From contig NZ_JAZDRJ010000013.1 in NCBI RefSeq assembly GCF_047501535.1, positions 1-64,000 on the forward strand: a stretch of DNA of 64,000 nt. Direction: 5' to 3'. Numbering within the stretch: the stretch's first letter is position 1; the number at the start of each line of letters is the position of its first letter. Positions 56,999 through 64,000 of this stretch are shown piece by piece. The translations under genes were made by a program, and so were the position numbers. The notes beneath the pieces were generated by a model that was not told the DNA's origin, did no database searches, and worked only from the letters and a program-made list of their open reading frames with translations. This DNA comes from Yanghanlia sp047501535. Its GTDB lineage: Bacteria > Pseudomonadota > Gammaproteobacteria > Burkholderiales > Burkholderiaceae_B.

Positions 56999-59902
56999 GT
57001 GAGCACGACGCAGAAAGTAGCATCCCCCCATAGCGCTTTACGGCAAGACATCCGGTTGTTGGGCAAAGCACTGGGCGAAGTCATACGGGAAAGCGATGGC
57101 AAGGCAATCTACGACACCATCGAAAAACTGCGTCGGGCGGCCGTGACTTTCCGCAGGGAAGGTGATGTGACTCAAGAACCGGTGCTAGAAAGCTCCATTC
57201 AGCAGCTCGATGATGCGCAGGTCAACTCTGTAGCGCGCGCATTCAGCTACTTTCTGCACCTGTCGAATATCGCGGAAGATCGCGAACAGAACCGCCGCCA
57301 GCGCGAACACGAACTGAACGAAGCTACGCCCATGCATGGCAGCCTGGGCGATGCGCTGAACTTTCTGACAGAACGCGGCGTCGAGCCACGCGCCATTTTG
57401 CGCGCCTTGGACGAAATGAGCATTGTGCCCGTGCTGACCGCCCACCCCACGGAAGTCCAGCGCAAAAGCACGTTGGATGTGCACCGTGAAATCGCCCGCC
57501 AGCTTCAGCATAATGACGATATCCAGACCCCAAGCGAAACGCTGCGCAGCCGCCAGCGGCTGACCGGCCTGATCGCCACGCTCTGGCAAACCCGCATGCT
57601 GCGCCAACAGAAGCTCACCGTGCTGGATGAAATCGACAACGCCCTTGGCTATTACGAGCATACCTTCCTGAAGGCGATTCCGCGGCTTTACCAAGATTTG
57701 GCCACCCTGTTGGAGGCTGAAGGCAAAGACGCCCTGCAAAGCCGCCCTGCACTACTACCGCCCTTTCTGACAACTGGCAGTTGGATTGGCGGCGACCGCG
57801 ACGGCAACCCCAATGTCAATGCCGAAACCCTGGAACTGGCGCTCACCCGCCAGGCAACCCACGCGTTCCGCTACTACCTTGATGAGGTCAAGGCGCTGGG
57901 CACGGAACTTTCCATGTCGCGCAACCTGGTGAACATCGATGCCGCCCTGGAGGAGCTTGCCCTTGAAAGCCGCGACACCTCCTTACACCGCATCGACGAA
58001 CCCTACCGCCGGGCCTGCATCCATATCTATGCCCGCCTGGTGGCCACGGCACAAGGCATATTGCAACGCCCGTTGCTGACCCGCCCAACCTACGAGGCGG
58101 AGCCTTATTCCGGCCCCGAAGAGTTCGACGCCGATCTCGCCGTCATCGCTGATTCTCTGCAGAATAATCATGGCACAGCCATCGCCCACCTGCGCTTGGG
58201 CGAACTGCGCCAAGCACTGCGCGTATTCGGCTTCCATCTGGCGACGCTCGATATGCGCCAAAGTTCGGATGTCCACGAACGCGTGCTGGATGAGCTGTTC
58301 TCTGCCGCCGGCGTCAAGCACAATGGCCAGCCTGTGCGCTATCTGGAGCTGGGCGAAGAACAGCGCATCGAACTATTGCGCGGCGAACTGGCCCAAAACC
58401 GCCCCCTGTATTCGCCATGGCTGACGTATTCCGAAGAAACAGACAAGGAACTGGCTATTCTGAGAATGGCCGCCCGATGCCGCGCCCGCTTCGGCCCGCG
58501 CGCCATCGAACAGACCATTATTTCGCATACCGAAACCCTGAGCGATCTGCTGGAAGTGCTGGTTCTACAACAGGAAACCGGCTTGCTGCGCCCCGATGCC
58601 CAGCATTTCGACCCTTCTCAGCCGGCGCCCGCTAACGCAGCGGAAGTACGCCAAGCCAAATTGGCGGCAGGTTTAATGGTTGTCCCTTTGTTCGAGACTA
58701 TTCCTGATTTGGAACGGGCCGCAGAAATCATGGCGGGCTGGCTCGACCTTCCCGAAGTCAAGCAACGCGTGCGCGGTGTCCAGGCGGGTATTCAGGAAGT
58801 CATGCTGGGCTATTCAGACAGCAACAAGGATGGCGGCTACCTCACTTCTAACTGGTCGCTGTATTGCGCCGAGCGCGAACTGGTCAAGGTGTTCCAGAAG
58901 CGCAATACGCGTTTACGGCTCTTTCATGGCCGGGGCGGTTCCGTGGCACGAGGCGGCGGCCCCAGCTTCGAAGCCATCATTGCCCAGCCACCCGGCACGG
59001 TGAACGGGCAAATCCGCCTCACCGAACAGGGCGAAGTGATTCAGGGCAAATACAAGGATGCCGAAGTCGGCCGCTGGCACCTGGAAAACATTGTCGCCGC
59101 CACATTGGAGGCCAGTCTGACCCCTGCAGCCGAAGCTGCCCGCATAGAAAATGAGCGGTTGGATAAATACTTCAGCGCCATGAACTGGATGTCGGAGCAA
59201 GCTGAGGCTGCGTACCGCGACCTTGTATACGGCACACCGGGATTCACCGAATACTTTTTCGCCGCAACCCCCATCAGCGAGATTGCAGAATTAAATATCG
59301 GCTCGCGCCCGGCTGCACGCAAATCCACGCAACGCATTGAAGACCTGCGCGCCATTCCGTGGGGCTTTTCTTGGGCGCAATGCCGGCTCATGCTGACTGG
59401 CTGGTACGGCGTCGGCACGGCCCTGAAACGCTATGTGGACGAAGGGTGCGACGGCGCGCCGGCCTCAGCAGAGGCGCGCCTGGAACAGCTGCAGGAAATG
59501 GCGCGCGAATGGCCGTTCTTCCGCAGCCTGTTGTCCAATATGGAGCAGGTTCTGGCCAAAACCGACCTCACCATCGCTCGCCGCTATTCCCTGCTGGTGG
59601 CCGACAAACGTCTACGCGAAACCATCTTCCAAAGTATGGAAGATGAGTTCCACACAACCTTGACGATGTTCCGCAAAGTCAGCGGCCATGATTTGCTGGA
59701 ACGCGACCCGCAACTGGCGGCCGCGCTGCTGGAACGCTTTGCCTATATTGACCCGCTCAACCACCTGCAAGTGGAGCTTCTGCAACGCCACCGCAAGTGC
59801 GGCCCGAAAGAGTTCAATGAGCATGACGCAGAAAGCCAAAGCCAGCGCGCCATTCACATGACGATTAACGGTATTGCCGCAGGGCTGCGCAACTCAGGTT
59901 GA
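56999..59902 (+). CDS. ppc: Phosphoenolpyruvate carboxylase
   Basis: A 967-residue enzyme. The catalytic histidine is in VLTAHPTEVQRKS, and the active-site loops MLGYSDSNKDGG, FHGRGGSVARGGGP and the C-terminal IGSRPAARKS are all present. It carboxylates PEP to oxaloacetate to refill the citric acid cycle. GTG 56999 has AGAGGAG about six bases upstream; an ATG eight codons earlier would place this site inside the gene. The protein is somewhat longer than E. coli's (883). It nearly touches the convergent lipoprotein gene (12 bases). Confidence 0.97.
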   Translation: MSTTQKVASPHSALRQDIRLLGKALGEVIRESDGKAIYDTIEKLRRAAVTFRREGDVTQEPVLESSIQQLDDAQVNSVARAFSYFLHLSNIAEDREQNRRQREHELNEATPMHGSLGDALNFLTERGVEPRAILRALDEMSIVPVLTAHPTEVQRKSTLDVHREIARQLQHNDDIQTPSETLRSRQRLTGLIATLWQTRMLRQQKLTVLDEIDNALGYYEHTFLKAIPRLYQDLATLLEAEGKDALQSRPALLPPFLTTGSWIGGDRDGNPNVNAETLELALTRQATHAFRYYLDEVKALGTELSMSRNLVNIDAALEELALESRDTSLHRIDEPYRRACIHIYARLVATAQGILQRPLLTRPTYEAEPYSGPEEFDADLAVIADSLQNNHGTAIAHLRLGELRQALRVFGFHLATLDMRQSSDVHERVLDELFSAAGVKHNGQPVRYLELGEEQRIELLRGELAQNRPLYSPWLTYSEETDKELAILRMAARCRARFGPRAIEQTIISHTETLSDLLEVLVLQQETGLLRPDAQHFDPSQPAPANAAEVRQAKLAAGLMVVPLFETIPDLERAAEIMAGWLDLPEVKQRVRGVQAGIQEVMLGYSDSNKDGGYLTSNWSLYCAERELVKVFQKRNTRLRLFHGRGGSVARGGGPSFEAIIAQPPGTVNGQIRLTEQGEVIQGKYKDAEVGRWHLENIVAATLEASLTPAAEAARIENERLDKYFSAMNWMSEQAEAAYRDLVYGTPGFTEYFFAATPISEIAELNIGSRPAARKSTQRIEDLRAIPWGFSWAQCRLMLTGWYGVGTALKRYVDEGCDGAPASAEARLEQLQEMAREWPFFRSLLSNMEQVLAKTDLTIARRYSLLVADKRLRETIFQSMEDEFHTTLTMFRKVSGHDLLERDPQLAAALLERFAYIDPLNHLQVELLQRHRKCGPKEFNEHDAESQSQRAIHMTINGIAAGLRNSG

Positions 59903-59914
59903 GCGGCATACAAG

Positions 59915-60379
59915 CTAGCTAACGCGGCAATCACGCAACAGCACGGTGCCGACCACTCTGGTCTGGGCGCCGTGCGTACCCGCATAACGGTCGGTCACTG
60001 AACCGTATTGGCTTGCCGGTACGGTGCCTGCCGGGGCGTCCTGCGTCAACATATCGCCATCCACGTCGTCTACATCATCAATATCAAACGCGCCGGTGGT
60101 CCAGGTGTAGCCTGCTCCACGGAAGGTGTTACCCGCCCTATCGGCATGGCCCACGGTCACACGCACCATGTCCACAGCCTGATTCATGTAAACAATGCGC
60201 GCCGACTGCGCTTCTTCCCCATGGAAGGTGTACTGAACCGTTAAAGGCTGCTCGCCGCCCGGCCCACACTCATACTCAACCGTTTTCTGAGTCAGCTCAC
60301 GACTATCGGGGGAGCTCCCGCACCCTGCCAACGCCATCGCGGCCACACTTGCAAAAATTAAAGTGGGGATTTTGTTCAT
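59915..60379 (-). CDS. Small lipoprotein, unknown function
   Basis: A 154-residue protein with a lipoprotein signal (lipobox LAGC, Cys about 20). The mature part begins with a short Ser-rich linker, then a beta-type domain with ECGPGGEQPLTVQYTFHGE and a second Cys near the end (LLRDCRV). The pattern recalls small lysozyme-inhibitor-like folds, but I cannot assign it. AGGAG precedes the ATG. Confidence 0.7.
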   Translation of the reverse strand: MNKIPTLIFASVAAMALAGCGSSPDSRELTQKTVEYECGPGGEQPLTVQYTFHGEEAQSARIVYMNQAVDMVRVTVGHADRAGNTFRGAGYTWTTGAFDIDDVDDVDGDMLTQDAPAGTVPASQYGSVTDRYAGTHGAQTRVVGTVLLRDCRVS

Positions 60380-60420
60380 AGCATAAACTCCTGGGTTGAC
60401 ACATCGTCCATGCGGACTTG

Positions 60421-61620
60421 ATGAATATCAACCCAGCATGTGCCGTGCCATGCAAGGATGAAACGTTTACCTATCTGACTGCTTTCATGAAGATGCCTGA
60501 ACTGCAATCCGTGCTGACCGGCCTTTTAAGCATGATTAAAATGAGCCTGAGTTCACTACGTGATACCTTTTCAAGCCACTCGCACTCACGCGATTTTGCG
60601 TATGCGCGCGGAGACTATCTACGCAACCGTGTTGTGATAGTGGGCCTCGTATTCTTGGCTCTACTGCCTTTCTGGGCTCTGGTGGACTGGCTGATGCTGC
60701 CTGCCGGCAGTCTCGGTGCGGCTCTGGTGTCGCGGCTGGTTATGCTGGCGGCCCTGGCGCTCATCATTCTGCTGGCGTACTACAGCAAAGCACGTTTACA
60801 ACTGGCGAGACTCTCGGCGGGCCTGATACTTGTCACACCGGCCGCCTTTTACGCTGTGGTGCTGTTCTCGGTTTCAGACGAAACCACATCCCTGATCGGC
60901 TACAACTTTATTCCCTACATGCTGGTGGCTATGCTGGCCATCTTTCCCTTCACCCTGAGCGAATCCGCAATATTGGGGGGCGGGCTCATCCTGCTGGAAG
61001 CGTATGCACTGCATATCGCCGGTGTGCTTTTCACCGCCGAAGGCCTGCAAGCCATCTGGCTGCTGGCGGCACTGCTAAGCATTTCCATTACCGCCAACTA
61101 TTTTCAGTTGGGGCTGATGCTGCGCTTGTATCGTGAAGCCACGCATGACCCGCTCACCAGCCTGCTCAACCGGGGTGCCCTGGCACGCACCATGGAACAG
61201 CTCACCACCCGCGAGCCAGACGCCCCGCGCGCCCTGCTCATGATGGATCTGGACCATTTCAAACGCATTAACGATAACCATGGCCACGCTTTTGGCGATG
61301 ATGTGCTGCGCAATTTCGCCAGCATCCTGAGGCGCTCCCTCAGGCCTAACGACCTGGCAGCCCGCTACGGTGGCGAGGAATTCGTCGCCGTCCTGGTCAA
61401 CACCGATAAAGCAGCTGCGATGGCAATCGCAGAAAATATCCGGGCCCAGACAGAAGCATCGTCGATCAATAACTATGATGGAGAAACCATCAACTACACA
61501 GTGAGCATTGGTGTCGCCTCTTTCCAGCCCGGTGAACACTTCGAAGGCGCAGCCATGCGGGCAGATAACCGCCTGTACGAAGCCAAGAAAATCTCGCGCA
61601 ACTGCGTTGTTGGGGTTTAA
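60421..61620 (+). CDS. Membrane GGDEF diguanylate cyclase
   Basis: About 399 residues if started at ATG 60421. Roughly six membrane helices (about 70–235) are followed by a GGDEF domain with active site GGEEF in ARYGGEEFVAVLV and an intact I-site RPND five residues before it. It should make cyclic di-GMP with feedback inhibition. Only 41 bases separate this start from the divergent lipoprotein gene, and no ribosome-binding site is seen, so a later start such as ATG 60541 (MSLSSLRD) is quite possible. The catalytic part is complete. Confidence 0.88.
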   Translation: MNINPACAVPCKDETFTYLTAFMKMPELQSVLTGLLSMIKMSLSSLRDTFSSHSHSRDFAYARGDYLRNRVVIVGLVFLALLPFWALVDWLMLPAGSLGAALVSRLVMLAALALIILLAYYSKARLQLARLSAGLILVTPAAFYAVVLFSVSDETTSLIGYNFIPYMLVAMLAIFPFTLSESAILGGGLILLEAYALHIAGVLFTAEGLQAIWLLAALLSISITANYFQLGLMLRLYREATHDPLTSLLNRGALARTMEQLTTREPDAPRALLMMDLDHFKRINDNHGHAFGDDVLRNFASILRRSLRPNDLAARYGGEEFVAVLVNTDKAAAMAIAENIRAQTEASSINNYDGETINYTVSIGVASFQPGEHFEGAAMRADNRLYEAKKISRNCVVGV

Positions 61621-61652
61621 ACCGCTAGAGACGACTGCGGTATCATACTGAT

Positions 61653-61687
61653 TGCCCGCCGGCTATTTTGGCGGGCACTCTCTTTTT
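61653..61687 (+). terminator. Rho-independent terminator after the GGDEF gene
   Basis: TGCCCGCC (61653–61660) pairs with GGCGGGCA (61670–61677) around a nine-base loop, followed by CTCTCTTTTT. Confidence 0.88.
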
Positions 61688-61705
61688 CAGCCTTTTTGCA
61701 GCACT

Positions 61706-62395
61706 ATGCCTTCGTCGCAGCACTCCGTCGCATCCCCCCCTCCCCTGTCGATTTTCAACCTCACCATGCCCGTTGCCATGGGTTATATCCCGCTAGGCAT
61801 GGTATTCGGTTTTCTGTTCGTACAAGCCGGAGCCAGCTGGTTTATGGCCGTGCTCACCAGCCTGGTGGTCTATGCGGGCGCCGCACAGTACATGATGGTG
61901 CCCATGGTGGCGGCGGGCATGCCGGTCAGCACCATCGCGTTAGCCACATTGCTAGTCAACCTGCGGCATATTTTCTATGGCTTGTCGCTGCTTGAGACCT
62001 TTCCCCGGAAGTTTGTACTACGCTGGTACACCGCCTTCGCCCTGACGGATGAAACGTATTCCGTTCTAACAACCTTACCGGCCGGCACGCCTGCAAGCCG
62101 GATGACACTGTTAGCGCTACTGAATCAGGGTTGGTGGGTGCTAGGCACCTTACTGGGTGCTGTGATCGGCTCCCAAGCCAAAATCCCCTTAGACGGGCTG
62201 GATTTCGTTCTGTGCTCCTTATTTGCCGTTCTCACCGTTGAACAGTGGCGGGCACGCAGCAGCCCCTTGCCGCTTTGGACCGCCATAGTGTCCTACGCGG
62301 TGGCGGCAGCCATTGCGCCTAAACATGCGCTGGTGTTGGCGATTACGCTAAGCATCGCCGTGGGCGTCATCGCCTACAAGAAGGAGAAACGCTGA
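61706..62395 (+). CDS. azlC: Branched-chain amino-acid exporter large subunit AzlC
   Basis: A 229-residue membrane protein with about six or seven helices. The AzlC marks AMGYIPLGMVFGFLFVQAG, VYAGAAQYMMVPM and LVNLRHIFYGLSL are clear. With AzlD it exports branched-chain or related amino acids. The start at ATG 61706 gives a short Ser/Pro-rich N-terminus. azlD starts one base after its stop. No Lrp-type regulator is adjacent. Confidence 0.92.
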   Translation: MPSSQHSVASPPPLSIFNLTMPVAMGYIPLGMVFGFLFVQAGASWFMAVLTSLVVYAGAAQYMMVPMVAAGMPVSTIALATLLVNLRHIFYGLSLLETFPRKFVLRWYTAFALTDETYSVLTTLPAGTPASRMTLLALLNQGWWVLGTLLGAVIGSQAKIPLDGLDFVLCSLFAVLTVEQWRARSSPLPLWTAIVSYAVAAAIAPKHALVLAITLSIAVGVIAYKKEKR

Positions 62396-62396
62396 G

Positions 62397-62720
62397 ATGA
62401 ACGATATCTCTTACTTGTTGGCAGTGATTGCCGCCATGGGCGCGGTTACCTTCGCTTTGCGTGCCCTGCCCTTTCTTAGCGCGCATTGGCTGCGCCGTTC
62501 ACCTGTTATTCAGCACCTGGGGCGCTTTCTGCCACTGGCCATTATGGCCTTGTTATTGGTGCACTCAGCCGGCAGCGCAGCCCGTGAACATGCCACCGGG
62601 CCCTGGCCTGAACTGTTATCCATTGCCCTGACCTGCCTGCTGCAATGGCGCAGCCGCAACCCCTTGCTGAGTATTGTGCTTGGCACAGCCCTGTATGTAT
62701 TGCTGCGCAACTGGCACTGA
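62397..62720 (+). CDS. azlD: Branched-chain amino-acid exporter small subunit AzlD
   Basis: A 107-residue protein with four helices and the AzlD pattern AMGAVTFALRALPFL and LGRFLPLAIMALLLVHS. It is the partner of AzlC; the genes are one base apart. Confidence 0.92.
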   Translation: MNDISYLLAVIAAMGAVTFALRALPFLSAHWLRRSPVIQHLGRFLPLAIMALLLVHSAGSAAREHATGPWPELLSIALTCLLQWRSRNPLLSIVLGTALYVLLRNWH

Positions 62721-62733
62721 CGCCGTCACCCAT

Positions 62734-63597
62734 CTACGGTGAGGGCTGTATTGCGCCGGCGCTTAATCTACGCAAAGGGTCTTGGCGGTAATAGTGACTG
62801 AGCAAAGCGTACCAATCGGGATAAGCGCCAGCCAGCGGTGCGGGGTTCACAAAAAAAGCTTCTGAACTGACGGCGAAGAACTCTGCCTTATCGGTTGCCG
62901 CGTACGGGTCCAACGGCAAAGTCTGATACCAAGGCTCTGCGGCATCGGATTCGGGGTCAACATCAGGGGGAATGGCTGCCTCGACCTCATCCAGCCTGCT
63001 GCAAAAGTCGTCGAAAACCGCGTCCAGCGTCTGCCCCCACATACGGGGCGTTAGCTGCGGCCCATGCTGCCCCAGCCAGGGTATGCCATCGGCCTCGCTG
63101 TGATAGAGGTCCAGCTTGTGGGCGAACTCATGAATCACAACGTTGATATCGGGTCCCTGGCCGGGGCCGCAGTCTTCCCACGAAAGAATGACCGGCCCGC
63201 CTTCCCAGGCTTCGCCCGCCGCTTCCTGCATGTATTCGTGCACCACGCCGCTTTCATCCATTTCAGACCGGGGTATGAGAAAACCGCCCGGATAAATGAT
63301 GATTTCCGTCCACCCTTCATAAACGGCCGGGTCCAGATTGATAATGGGCAAAGCGGCTTGCGCCGCAATAGATAACAGTATTTCGGGGGTGATGGACAGC
63401 CCCTGAGCGCCAATAAAACTTTTACTGGCCAGCAACCACCCCACACGCTGAAACAAGGCGGCTTCTTCCTGGGGACTCAAACCCGTCAGAAAATAGTGCT
63501 GCGCCAAGGTTGCGGCCCATTGGTCTGGGTCGATCGTCGCCAGCTCACGCTTAACGCGCGCAGGCCGCGCTCCTTTGCCCATCAACCATCTAAACAT
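62734..63597 (-). CDS. mtfA: MtfA-like zinc peptidase
   Basis: A 287-residue protein with the gluzincin motif HEFAH in NVVIHEFAHKLDLYHSEADG, a downstream glutamate in KAEFFAVSSEAFF, and EGWTEIIIYPGGF typical of MtfA. E. coli MtfA (265) is a cytoplasmic aminopeptidase that binds the glucose-PTS repressor Mlc. Without visible Mlc here, that partner is not established. AGGGCGG precedes the ATG. It starts 22 bases after the exoD-like gene on the same strand. Confidence 0.92.
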   Translation of the reverse strand: MFRWLMGKGARPARVKRELATIDPDQWAATLAQHYFLTGLSPQEEAALFQRVGWLLASKSFIGAQGLSITPEILLSIAAQAALPIINLDPAVYEGWTEIIIYPGGFLIPRSEMDESGVVHEYMQEAAGEAWEGGPVILSWEDCGPGQGPDINVVIHEFAHKLDLYHSEADGIPWLGQHGPQLTPRMWGQTLDAVFDDFCSRLDEVEAAIPPDVDPESDAAEPWYQTLPLDPYAATDKAEFFAVSSEAFFVNPAPLAGAYPDWYALLSHYYRQDPLRRLSAGAIQPSP

Positions 63598-63619
63598 CGC
63601 CGCACCGCCCTACCGCCCT

Positions 63620-64000
63620 TTAGCTAAGCAGCGTGCTGCCCGCCCAGAAGGCCGCGAATAACAACACACTGAAGTAGACGACGGTCAGCACCGTGCCCAG
63701 GTAGCCCAACAGCACGAACACGCCATCGCGCTGGATCATGCCGATGGATAACAGCAGGATGCCTATCGCAGGTGCGGTATTGGAAAACGGAATTAAACCG
63801 AATGGCGCCATGAGCAGAAGGCCGCCAAATACCAGCACACACCCATTCACGACCGCCATGCGACCGGCAGTCAGGCTTAATGCACGCGGCCGCACCCAGG
63901 CGTCGATGCGCGACACCAGCTTTACGCCTTTGCGCAGCGCAGGCAGCAGCTTGGCGGCATCGAGTTCACGATCCAGAATACGATCGGGCAGCCACGGTGA
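63620..64000 (-). CDS. ExoD-like exopolysaccharide synthesis membrane protein, 3' part
   Basis: The frame is open from the window edge to the stop at 63620, giving 126 residues. It begins SPWLPDRILDRELDAAKLLPALRKGVKLVSRIDAWVRP, then three membrane helices (LVFGGLLLMAPFGLIPFSNTAPAIGILLLSIGM; VLLGYLGTVLTVVYFSVLLF). This matches the C-terminal part of ExoD-type proteins. The true start lies beyond base 64000. It is upstream of mtfA and probably co-transcribed. Confidence 0.75.
   Translation of the reverse strand, partial: SPWLPDRILDRELDAAKLLPALRKGVKLVSRIDAWVRPRALSLTAGRMAVVNGCVLVFGGLLLMAPFGLIPFSNTAPAIGILLLSIGMIQRDGVFVLLGYLGTVLTVVYFSVLLFAAFWAGSTLLS

Noticed and set aside
1..64000. CRISPR arrays, prophage, rRNA, intact tRNAs, complete insertion sequences
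   Set aside because: None was found on reading through; the only mobile-element trace is the transposase fragment at the left edge.

Overview
The window is chromosomal DNA of a moderately GC-rich betaproteobacterium, most likely a member of the Alcaligenaceae (Alcaligenes/Bordetella/Pusillimonas relatives). I infer this from the tripartite tricarboxylate transporter genes (TctA/TctB) with a Bug-type binding protein, the metNIQ–DTW–thioesterase block, the nrdAB–ferredoxin operon with NrdR boxes, and the general style of the proteins. The genus is inference; no rRNA gene is present to settle it.

Left end (1–1.8 kb): an accessory scar. It holds the first codons of an IS3-type transposase running off the edge, a YefM/YoeB toxin–antitoxin pair with a TGTACA operator, a tRNA T-arm-like sequence, and a heavily deleted large-subunit catalase pseudogene. 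From 2 kb on the content is mostly ordinary: a metallophosphoesterase, a LemA–DUF2207 membrane operon, a NarL-type response regulator with a 7TMR-DISM histidine kinase, an orphan protein with RTX/EF-hand-like calcium loops, and the overlapping chain metN–metI–metQ–DTW–thioesterase.

14.5–30 kb: NrdR-controlled nrdA–nrdB–ferredoxin (class Ia ribonucleotide reductase), a CACHE/PAS diguanylate cyclase, a HI0933-like flavoprotein, an aminotransferase, a 2-hydroxyacid dehydrogenase, a membrane-tethered spermidine-synthase-like protein, a chemoreceptor, a GltS-domain protein and a family III CoA-transferase. 30–43 kb: EcsC protein, a parvulin, an OmpR/histidine-kinase pair, tctB–tctA, an IclR regulator and a Bug protein plus cupin, then a polar amino-acid ABC transporter behind a hairpin-rich leader, and a DUF445 protein.

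43–64 kb: hsp20 behind an FNR box and a heat-shock (sigma-32) promoter, a FUSC gene broken by an amber codon, two short-chain dehydrogenases, lipocalin, dodecin, a CinA-like protein, a di-heme cytochrome c peroxidase behind a perfect FNR box, nadE, two different dihydroxy-acid dehydratases, a CopD-like membrane protein, a GAF/HD-GYP phosphodiesterase, PEP carboxylase, a second diguanylate cyclase, azlCD, mtfA and a truncated exoD-like gene.

No CRISPR array, rRNA, intact tRNA, prophage or complete insertion sequence was seen, and I found no convincing undescribed multi-gene system. The most informative signals are regulatory (two perfect FNR boxes, tandem NrdR boxes, a sigma-32 promoter, a hairpin holding the tctB ribosome-binding site, an attenuator-like leader) and degenerative (amber FUSC gene, catalase scar, MetN without its regulatory domain).
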